Shown here in pieces: positions 12,360-21,015 of a stretch of 64,000 nucleotides of DNA. Location: the NCBI GenBank assembly GCA_036346355.1, contig CM070588.1, positions 15,361,914-15,425,913 on the forward strand, read 5' to 3'. Under the pieces are notes generated by a model. The model made no database searches, was not told where the DNA came from, and was given only the letters and a program-made list of their open reading frames with translations. Every line of letters starts with the position of its first letter. Position 1 is the first letter of the stretch. The stretch is from Rhipidocladum racemiflorum. Its lineage: Eukaryota > Streptophyta > Magnoliopsida > Poales > Poaceae. The translations under genes were made by a program, and so were the position numbers.

Positions 12360-12570
12360 CCGGTAGTGCCGCTCTACGATCAGCGGGCAAGATCGCCTTG
12401 AGGGTCGGTAAGTACCGGCGACTCTGAAACCTAAACGGGGACCTCTCTGGAAAATAACTACCGGCGTTTTGGGAGCGGTAGTGCCAGCCTTAGCCCGGCA
12501 GTACCGGCCACAAGGGTCGGTAGTGCCGGCCTGAGCGGCAGTACCGGACTTACCACGTCGGTAGTGCCGG
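12360..12570. repeat. GC-rich repeats of GGTAGTGCCGGC type in C LTR
   Basis: Copies of GGTAGTGCCGGC and its near inverse GCAGTACCGGCC alternate at about 20-40 base spacing. The alternation of direct and inverted copies would allow several short GC-rich stems in RNA or single-stranded DNA. The flanking LTR is much more AT-rich. Confidence 0.7.
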
Positions 12571-13204
12571 CCACAGGTCGACTGAATTTTCCAGAAAAAG
12601 GATTTTCGCACAAACGACTTCGGAATTTCGCGGCGACTGCATGGATTGGTTCTCGGAGATAACAAGGACCCATTTATGCAAACCACACGTGGTTCCGACC
12701 TCGTTTGGCCTAATTCCTAATCCGAGAAACTCTAAAGTCCTAATCCATGCTAAATCCCGACTTTCTCCCCGAATCGAATTCTAACTCGATTCTTTTCGCG
12801 AAACTCGGACTTTAACAAAGTCGAATACATTCTAGTGTCCTTTTCCTAGCTTTTGGAACCAGGATTCCAAGGTTTAATTCCAAAAGCTACGAAAACGTCA
12901 TTTAACCAAATATATCCGATAAAAACGTGCTTAGGGTTTTCTGATCTCGGGCGCTAACAAGAACTCTTGCACCTAACCTAGGTTTAGAAACTCAGCTAAC
13001 TAAAAGTTGAGCACTACAACTTGGTTTTCTAGGGTTTTAGCTAAAAGAAAAGTTGATAGAAATGGAGAAAAATACAAGATCAAGCTCAAGTCATCACAGA
13101 TCTGACTGAAACTTGCTTCACTCACCACAGATTGCTGCTAGGGTTTTAGGAAACGACGTCCTCCTCCGTGGCTTGCTTCACCTCGAGCTCAAGAACACCA
13201 GAGA

Positions 13205-13370
13205 GAGAGTTTTAGCTGGAGGGAAAACTTGAGATAGAGGGAGAGAGCTCCATGGGAGAGAGAGCTATGGGAGAGAGAGCTAGAGGGTGAGGGTGAGGGT
13301 GAGAGTGAGAGGGAGTGAGGGAGAGTGAGCTGGGGGAGGGAGAGAGTGAGGAGAACCCTCTAGAGAAAAA
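13205..13370. repeat. Purine-rich GA/GGTGAG simple repeat in C LTR
   Basis: On the plus strand this is almost pure A and G, built from GAGAGA and GAGGGT units. It may be a polypyrimidine transcript leader on the element's own minus strand. It lies in the 5' LTR just inside the part matched by the truncated 3' LTR, so its presence in the other LTR cannot be checked here. Confidence 0.7.
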
Positions 13371-13739
13371 GGAGGTGGTCAGGGCAACGGTCAGCTCGGG
13401 CGCCCTGTCCCCCTGCCCGCACCCCTCGGCCGGCAAGACGGGCCAGGCGGGCAGATCTTGCCGCCAGCAGAAAAACCCCAAAACCCCCCCAAAAACTCCG
13501 AAACTCACGAATCCTTCCCGGAAACTTTTAGGATAGACTCTAGGGTAGCTAAAGAAGGTTTGGAAACTACGGTTGCTCGGAAATTCTAATCGCAACACGA
13601 AATGAGATTTTAGAGCAAAAACTAAAACGAAACAGATAGAACGAACAATTCCAAAAACAATTAACTCCAAATTGAAGTCCAAACAACTCCCAAAGGATAA
13701 TTAACATTAAAAAGGCAAGTTCAAACTCAGGATGTTACA

Positions 13740-14146
13740 GAGGAGGACGTTGCTTCATCGACCACAACTGTTGTTGGTCATGGAGATAATTTCGCGCCGA
13801 TGCCACCACACCCGCCGAAGTGTAACCCAGGTTGTTCCCATGGGGGATAGATCGATGAGTGAGCATTAGGCTCCGTAGTTGAGACTTTAGTGTTGAGTCG
13901 CGTCTTAGATTAATAAGAGTCGCCCTTTATGTGTTAGACACCAGTGTGTTAATTTAATTTGGATCTTCTTGATTGATGAGTGTGCAGTATGTGTTGCAAA
14001 GCCCTTAGGCATTGTGAGCAACCATACCAAGTTATTAATAATTAAGAAAGTTGGATTTTGAGTTATACCATTCACCCCGCATAAGTTCTCTATTACTTGT
14101 CTATTCTTGTTCCCCTCTCGTCTCTGAACCTCGGAGTAATCGACAG
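13740..14146 (+). other. A' leader with the end of a pre-gag ORF
   Basis: Bases 13741-13880 correspond to 50089-50230 of A''. They include the end of the pre-gag frame (translation SSTTTVVGHGDNFAPMPPH) followed by a leader similar in both copies. The part of the leader between the 5' LTR and 13740 is missing because element C inserted here. Confidence 0.65.
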
Positions 14147-15852
14147 ATGGTGAACACTCGTGGAAACAACGGAGGAAGTGGAAGTGGTTCTCGCCTTGCT
14201 GGGAACCCCAATGATGGAATACCTGCGCCCCAGCCAGCACCACCAGTTGATATACAGAACTTTGGAGCGTTCGTTGCCGCTCAGACCCAGTTGATGCATG
14301 CAATGATGCAATAGATGCAGCAAGTCACTACCCAAGCCGCTGCCAACTAGGCCAACCAAGCTAACCAGGGACAACATCAGAACTCCAGACTTTCAGAGTT
14401 CATGAGGACCCATCCGCCCACATTCTCTGGGAATGCAAACCCACTGGTGGCAGATGATTGGCTGAGGTCCATTGAGAGGAAGCTGCACATTACTCAGTGC
14501 ATTGGAAATGAGAGGGTACTATATGCCTCTCATCAGCTAGAAGGGACTACAACTGAATGGTGGGAGAACTTCTGTGCTTCACATGAAAACCCCAGGAGAT
14601 CACTTGGGAAGAGTTTATTGTTGCTTTTTGTCAGTATCATGTGCCCGAAGGAATCATGGACTTGAAGAAGGAAGAGTTTCGATCTCTGAAACAAGGCAAC
14701 CAGTCAGTGGCTGATTACTGGAACAAGTTCACTCAGTTAGCTCGCTATGCACCTGAAGATGTAGCGACGGACAAGGCAAGATAGTCTCGCTTCATGAAGG
14801 GACTGAACTCAGGTCTGCAGGTGGGACTGATCACCCACACATTTCCCGATTTCCAGGAGTTAGTGAACAAGGCTCTCATCCTGGAGGACAAACGCATGGA
14901 GTTGGACGATAACAGGAAGCGCCAGATGGCACAGCAGGGATCTCACCCCAGAGCACAAAGGCTAAGAGTTGCGCCTAATCAGTTCTTTAGATTCCAGCCT
15001 TAGAACGTTGCCAAGACACCATCACCAGTACCGAGACTTGCCGGACAGAATTTTCAGATGCTAGCACAAGCTAGAATCGCACCAGTAGGAAGCCAGTCAG
15101 CGATAGTGATACGTTGCTACAGCTGCAATGAGCCAGGGCACTTTTGCAATCAGTGTTCGAAGCGAGGAGGAGGTGTGACGCCTATTCCCCTCAACCATCA
15201 GACAACGCCTGCAAGGACACCTGCACCAGGAGGAAACTGTGGAGCTGCTCAAGCTGGAGCTATACCCCAAGCTACGGTGAGAGGACGAATCAACCACGTC
15301 ACCGCTGATATAGCTCAGAACACGTCGAACGTCGTATTGGGTAAGTTACTGGTTAACTCAGTACCTGCAACAGTTTTGTTTGATTATGAAGGTTCGCATT
15401 CTTTTATATCTCGGAATTTTGCTGTTGAAAATGGGTTAAGAATGGTGAACCTTAAACATGTGTTGCTAGTCCAATCCCCAGGATCAGAACTCCGATCTAA
15501 TGTAGGATGTTCTAGGGTAGAGTAACTAATAAATGGGATAGAGTTCCTAGCGAACCTTATTTTATTGGATACCCAGACCCTAGATGTTATACTTGGAATG
15601 GATTGGTTGTCAAAGCAGAAGGCAGTGTTAGACTATGGACGAAGAGTCATATCAGCAGAAAGCCAAGATGGTAGAAGAGTTGAGTTTCAAGCAACTTCCG
15701 TTCGAGACGGACAGCTGATGGTCAATAGTGTGAAGACAGTCAGCATTGAAGATGTACCAGTGGTCAATGAGTACCTGTATGTTTTTCCTGAAGATTTAAC
15801 CGGTATGCTGCCAGATAGAGACATTGATTTCGTGATCGAGCTAGTAGCTGGT
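14147..15852 (+). pseudogene. A' gag and protease
   Basis: The frame starts MVNTRGNNGGSGSGSR, as in A''. It contains the gag capsid region (DDWLRSIERKLHITQC, TTTEWWENF), then a frameshift near 14620, a second capsid part (DLKKEEFRSLKQGNQSV), and the zinc knuckle CYSCNEPGHFCNQC near 15115. The protease has FDYEGSHSFIS near 15385 instead of FDSGASHSFIS, so the catalytic DSG is lost. A later part (VILGMDWLS, near 15590) is well conserved. Stop codons TAG occur at 14312, 14348, 14782 and 15001, mostly where related copies have Gln. The reading ends at the copia-like LTR inside the protease-RT linker (VIELVAG). Confidence 0.88.
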
Positions 15853-15986
15853 TGTGAAATCATGTGCTGAAAAATTGGCTTAGAATTGAATTTGCAAAAT
15901 GTGTTTGTGCTTGTGTTTGACAATTTGACAGCAAACAGTGAAGTCATCTTTTGTACCGGACCAAACTCTCAAACCAGTAAGTTTTG

Positions 15987-16240
15987 CATGTACGTCGGAC
16001 CAATTTCTTTGGTCAGTCGTGAACGGCTTTTTGAGGATTGATTTCGCATGTACGACAGACTGATTTCTTTTAGTTTGTCGTGAACGTGTTTTCGCCGGAA
16101 TGATTTCTTCTTGAAACCGATACTTTCACTTGTACACTGGACCGATTTTGTTGGTCCGTCGTGAATGGCTTCTTGAGTGACTTTTTCATGTGTACGCCGG
16201 ACCATATTTCCTTGTCCGTCGTGAATGCGTTTTTGCTCGA
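15987..16240 (+). repeat. Four imperfect 60-80 bp tandem units in copia-like LTR
   Basis: Each unit contains a version of TGTACG(C/T)CGGACC, a T-rich spacer and TTGGTCCGTCGTGAA. GGACC and GGTCC face each other within a unit, so each could fold into a small hairpin. The units are well diverged from each other. Confidence 0.7.
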
Positions 16241-16576
16241 TTAGGGTTTTGAGCAAAATTGGAATTGTGTTTGATTCATTTTTGGGATTATGAAATTTGT
16301 GAGAATTTCATGATGCTTCTTTTGAAGTGGACTTTATGCAATGCTCGTGTGAGTATTTGCATGGATTGATGTGAGTCAAGTCGTGGACTTGTGCTCGGAA
16401 TTGTTTTGTGGTTTGTTCATGTGCAGGTATTGCTCGAGGGCGAACGTGGTCGATGACGGGACCGGAACTAGGTTCACGGAGGAGCCGAGGTTCGGGACTA
16501 GGTTCAGGGAGGAACTGAGGTCTTGGTGGTCAAGGATGTCATGCGGGACATTCGGGCTAAGAGAATGGTGCACATG

Positions 16577-16712
16577 AAGAATGGTTAGTCACGTGAGAAT
16601 GGCAGGAGGTCATTCGCGTGCAAAGTGTTAGTCACGTGAGTATGGCAGGTTGCCATACAGCGTGCAAAGTGTTAGTCACGTGAGTATGGTAGGGTTGCCA
16701 TACAGCGTGCAA
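16577..16712 (+). promoter_or_regulatory. Triplicated G-box upstream of the LTR TATA box
   Basis: Three tandem units of about 44 bases each carry GTTAGTCACGTGAG. The hexamer CACGTG, a binding site for plant bZIP and bHLH factors, lies at 16590-16595, 16633-16638 and 16677-16682. The set sits 130-220 bases upstream of the TATA-like TTTAAATAG at 16812. The arrangement resembles a repeated enhancer in the U3 part of the LTR. Activity is not shown by sequence alone. Confidence 0.6.
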
Positions 16713-17475
16713 GAGTTGTACTCGGCCAGGTTGGGCCAAGTAGAGTTGTGTTTGATACTGATTCCTTCTAGGAATAGGAATCGTATTCGAGAACTCCTTG
16801 TGGGTTGGTCCTTTAAATAGGAGGGGTGTCTCTGTTAAAGGGCATCAATCGAACCAAGTAGCGTAGCAGTGCAAGGGAGCTTGAGCTTGGTTTTAGGGTT
16901 TGTACTCTTTTGATGGGAGTACTTTAGACAAAAGAAATAAAGATCAATTCTTCTAGTTCCTTGTGTGCTACAATATTCTCTTTTGGTTCTTGTTTGCATA
17001 CTTGTTCTAGTTCTAGATTGGTTTTTGTTTTTTGAGTTTCATCTTGATTTGATCCATCAAAAACCTCTCTAGGGTATTGATCTAGTGTTCCTCAAAGTTT
17101 TGTTGATAAATCTTTTGTTGTTCTTGATCAATCTACAAGTTTCGATTAGATTGATTTTCGTCAAGTTCTGGAATAGCAAGCTTGCGAAGCTTATAACTTT
17201 TGATCCGTAAGTCCGATCGAGCTGATTCTTTTTGGGTTCGATTAAATGCTGGAATCTAGTTTCTTGTGTCCAAATTTCAGATCGATCCGACGGTTGGATC
17301 TCTAGGAATTCGCGTTTTACCGAACCTCTGTCATTCTGTTTTTGTCGAAAACGAGGCAATTATTTGGTTCTGTTTTGGGGTGAACTTTTAATAGATCAAG
17401 AATTTGGTTTTAGCTTCTGTACAATCATTCACCCCCCCTAATTGCTATATTCGTATACTTCGATCCTACACTGGT

Positions 17476-17930
17476 ACAGCCCCAATAGCCAAGAGACCTT
17501 ACCGGATGTCCATCGATGAGTTAGTGGAGATGAAGAAGCAGATCGAGGAGCTGTTGGAGAAGGGATTCATAAGACCCAGTTCATCGCCGTGGGGAGCGCC
17601 AGTCCTATTTGCCAAGAAGAAGGATGGAAGTTTTCAGATGTGTATTGATTATCGTGCACTCAATGATGTGAAGATAAAGAATAAGTATCCGCTACCCAGG
17701 ATCGATGACTTGTTTCATCAGTTAATAGGAGTTGGAGTTTTCTCCAAGATTGAACTACGACTAGGGTATCACCAGCTAAAGATCCGGTCAGAAGATGTGC
17801 CGAAGACCACATCTTCGTCAAGATATGGACATTACGAGAGTTATGTCCTTTGGTCTGACAAATGCACCCGCTTATTTCATGAATTTGATGAATAAAGTTT
17901 TCATGGAATATTTGGAAGAGCTACACCGTT
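17476..17930 (+). pseudogene. A' reverse transcriptase, N-terminal part only
   Basis: The frame carries AKRPYRMSIDELVEMKKQ, RPSSSPWGAPVLFAKKKDGS, CIDYRALN and KNKYPLPRIDDLF, the N-terminal blocks of gypsy reverse transcriptase. After the block with SRYGHYE the frame shifts. The sequence then jumps from FMEYLE to the end of RNase H, so the catalytic FIDD block and most of RNase H are deleted. The copy cannot make active enzyme. Confidence 0.88.
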
Positions 17931-18703
17931 AATATGTTGGTCGGAATCCACTACCATCCCGGCAAGGCTAATGTAGTAGCTGATGCCTTGAGTCGGAAGA
18001 GCCACACCATGAATATGCTGGTCAAAGAAGGTCAAGCTGAGCTATGTAAGGATTTTCAGAAGATGAAGCTAGAAATGGTACCTGAAGGAATTTTAGAAGC
18101 CTTGGAAGTAAAGCCTACCTTAGAGGACCAGATCAGGGAAGGTCAGAAGGATGACAAGATCCGCAGAATTAAGTCCAAGATGGAGGAAGGCAAGGCCAAA
18201 GACTTCAAGTTGGATGAGCAGGGTACATTGTGGGTTAAGGACCGCATCTGTGTACCGAACAACAAAGAGCTAAAACAGTTGATTCTGCAAGAAGCTCATG
18301 ATTCCAAGTACTCAATTCACCTGGGAAGTGCCAAGATGTATCATGACCTGAAAAAGAGATTTTGGTGGCCGAGTATGAAACATGAGGTTGCCGAGCATGT
18401 TGCTTTATGCGACATATGACAAAAGGAAAAGGCAATGCATCAGATTCCAGTCGGATTGCTCATTTCATACATGTGAAGACTACGTACTCAGGAGAACGCT
18501 TAGCAGAGTTGTATATGTCAAGGATTATCTATTTGCATGGAGTGTCGAAGAAGATAGTGTCGGACAGAGGTATCCAATTTACCTCAAGATTCTGGAATAA
18601 GTTGCATGAAGCCATGGGAACCCGTTTGAACTTCAGTACGGCTTATCATCGGCAGACGGATGGACAAACGGAAAGAGTTAATCAAATTTTGGAAGACATG
18701 CTG
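17931..18703 (+). pseudogene. A' RNase H end and integrase with internal deletion
   Basis: The segment begins VGIHYHPGKANVVADALSRK (end of RNase H). It continues into the integrase zinc-binding module (HDSKYSIHLG ... VALCDI) and meets a stop at 18417-18419. A deletion then removes the first catalytic Asp region. Reading resumes in another frame with AHFIHVKTTYSGERLAELY, the second Asp in SDRGIQFTS, and YHRQTDGQTERVNQILEDM, where B1 interrupts it. The last 108 bases of this region resume at 27528. Confidence 0.86.
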
Positions 18704-21015
18704 TGTGACACTACGGAATGGTGTGACATTGTAAAATGTGAAATTAGAGAATAAAACCTTTCGGCTTGAGGTTTACTCGGGTTTTTGGGCCTTTTGAAGT
18801 GTTGTGACACCACGGAGCGTCGTAACCTTATAAAAGATGCATGATGAGGTAAAAAACATATTGAAATATAATATGGGAGGTTAAAACCATAAGGTATGGA
18901 GGTTAATAGCGTTGTCGGGCCGTTTCCGGGGTTTTGGGCCTTCCCGGGGGAGTTTGGGCCTTAAAGAGTGGGTTGTGGGCTTTGGTGGGATGGAGTGGGA
19001 ATCCATTTAGGATTAGGAAAGGGGCTTAGGGCTGATTAAAGGGGAGTTTCCCTGCCCTTTTGGGCGTCCTCCCCTGCCCCTTGCGCCCCCAAGTGCCCTA
19101 GCCGCCTCCCATACCTCCCCACCTCCTCCTTGGGCGCCTCCACCTCCCCCAAGCCTCTCCCCTTGCGCCACCACCCTCTCCACCTCCCTTGCTGCGCCTA
19201 GGTGAGTTCTTGACCTCACCACCTCGAAGATCCATCCATTGGAGCGCTCCGCGACGAGGAGATCCGGTGGATTTGGAAGCAAGGAAGGGGATCGCGCGAA
19301 CCGGGAGGAGATCTATTGGGTTTTCGTGTGTCGGGCGAAGGTATGGCCATGGGAATCCTTGGGGCTGGGCTAGGTACTGTTCTAAGGGTATTTATCAAGT
19401 TTTTAGACCAATTGGTGGTGCTGGATTTGAGTAGATTGGATTAGATCTAGAAGTTGCCACGTTCTCTGTTTCGGGCAGCATGAGCAGTCGACTTAGGGTT
19501 CGGTTTTTCGCCAAATTAGATTCGGAATCTGGTCGTATGGACGTTTAAGAAGTTGTAGATAATTTCATTATCTTTCCGTGGATATAAATAACTTTAAATT
19601 CCGACCAGCCGTTTGAATGTTATGGCTGTTTTACCGAGCGTGTTAAAATCTGTGACGTGATTGGAACAGATCACGGTATTTTGTAGATTAAACAACTTTA
19701 GATTCCGAATCAGTCTTTCCCTATACCTAGAAAAAATTGGAAAATTTCCTAAGCTACGCGAGGATGTACTCTTTTAATTGATTCGGAGTCTTAGAACCCG
19801 AGTTATGCCTTTTGGAAGGCTGCTGTCCCGACGGGACAAAACCGCTGTTTTCGGGTTTTGCGAGTAGTTGGTAATGTCGGGGTAGATGAGGGTTTGCGTA
19901 CTGTTTTGTGGACACGATTGTGAGTGTGTGGTACCTATGTGCAGGTGGTATGACCCCGGGAGTGCCCTCTACGTCTCGCCAATCCGTCGCCGTGGTTGAG
20001 GCAAGTGTGTTGTGATGGATAGCGATTTGTAGGTTGCTTGTTGAGAATAGATGGAATTGACTACATGATATATGATCACTTGCCATGCTTTTATGATTGC
20101 CAATGATATGATGAGCATGTTTAATATGTTATGATGCCATGTGTTAATATGTGAGTTAAATATGATGTTGGCATAAATGCATACATGGCATGTTAGATGG
20201 ATCGGGCGGTGAGAAAGTCATAACTAGTCCGGGAAGGTCGGTGAGAGAGTTATGACTAATCCGGAAAGCCAATGAGTAAGTCCTACATCGTGATTCCATT
20301 CACCGCGGTGAACGGAAGCGAGGAGTAGGTACCCTCCATCTTCGGGATGGAAGGGGGGAGAGGGTGCACACCGACGGGTGTGTACTCAACCATACCGGTA
20401 TGAGTTTCGAAGGAGACATGAGCATTGCATTACATTGCATACATAATGATGATGATATTGTTAAGTGTTCATGAATGAGATCATATATATGATGGGAGAT
20501 GTTATTGCCATGATATTGTTCTTGTTGTCCATTGCAATATGCTTGCTGAGTTTCGAACTCACGCTTGTGTTTTCTTGTTATTTTAGGTACCATGAGAACG
20601 GCATGCGGGGAAGGGAAATAGTCACACGCCCACAAGTAGCTTCACCATATTGATTCCACAAGTCATTCTATTAGTTTGATAATAAACTGCGTGTGATGAT
20701 TATTGCTTTAAGGTTTAGCTTTGCTATATGAGAGTTTTATTGTTCGTTTGACCCTTGGAGACAGTATGTGTTTGAAACTAGAGTTATGTTGTTGCTAAGT
20801 CGTTAATTATTGCTGTTTTTAGTTGTCTATCATAATCCATACATTGCTATACTGTTGTTGCTCCTTTAATTCATGTTAAAACAAAGGAGATGCTGCCGAA
20901 ATCTCGGTTTTTAGCATATGCGCCTTTGCTGGAATTTTTGTTTAATTGTGGTATTTATATGTTGTTTAGCTTATGTTTGGTAGCATTCAGGCATATTAAA
21001 TGCCGGGGTGTTACA
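18704..21015 (+). repeat. B1 5' LTR
   Basis: The LTR starts TGTGACACTACGG and ends GTGTTACA, so the two tips are imperfect inverted copies of each other. It has a GC-rich pyrimidine block (about 19050-19200) ending in CTAG/GTGAGTTC, which looks like a splice donor, and CTATGTGCAG/GTGG near 19943, which looks like an acceptor. It also has a palindrome near 19823 (CTGTCCCGACGGGACA) and a 30-base direct duplication at 20208-20264. Confidence 0.93.

Larger units (their letters stand above)
1220..13739 (-). mobile_element. Ty3/gypsy element C, nested and broken
   Basis: This is an LTR retrotransposon read on the minus strand. From right to left it has a 5' LTR (10113-13739), a primer binding site (10096-10107), a leader with an extra ORF, gag, protease, reverse transcriptase, RNase H, integrase, a chromodomain-like tail, a polypurine tract (1543-1560) and a truncated 3' LTR (1220-1542). 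The gag-pol order with integrase last is the Ty3/gypsy order. The C-terminal motif and the 3.6-kb LTRs suggest a Tekay/Del-type chromovirus; that lineage call is inference. C lies in the leader of element A', whose sequence resumes at 13740. The right flank GAGGA (13740-13744) has no visible left partner because the left LTR is cut by A0. A family-B solo LTR splits C between RNase H and integrase. Confidence 0.85.
10113..13739 (-). repeat. Element C 5' LTR
   Basis: The LTR is about 3.63 kb, from TGTAACATCC (13739, minus strand) to the end next to the primer site (plus strand begins TGTGGGGGCTCAC at 10113). Its outer 320 bases match the truncated 3' LTR at 1220-1542. It contains a purine-rich run (13205-13370), a GC-rich series of short inverted repeats (12360-12570) and, on the minus strand, a block also found in family-A LTRs: GTGGGTAAAGTG followed by CTCTGCAGAG (11167-11176). 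Promoter and polyadenylation sites are expected here but I could not fix them. Open frames in it look like chance. Confidence 0.88.
15853..17470 (+). mobile_element. Solo LTR, probably Ty1/copia type
   Basis: The 1618-bp segment begins TGTGAAATC and ends CCTACA. It is flanked by a perfect duplication CTGGT (15848-15852 and 17471-17475), and the host protein reads through if it is removed (VAG then TAPIAKRPYRM). There is no primer site or coding region inside, so it is a solo LTR. A TATA-like TTTAAATAG (16812-16820) precedes AATAAA (16936-16941), giving plus orientation. The C-rich stretch near the 3' end (CATTCACCCCCCCTAATTGC) resembles ends of SIRE/Maximus-type copia LTRs; that family call is inference. 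It contains two sets of tandem repeats. Confidence 0.85.

Noticed and set aside
20465..20653. 62-codon frame repeated in all B LTRs (also 26977, 59459 and reverse copies)
   Set aside because: It recurs because the LTR recurs. It is short, and its composition is that of surrounding LTR. A nearby TTATTTTAG/GTACC looks like an acceptor but adds no coding support.
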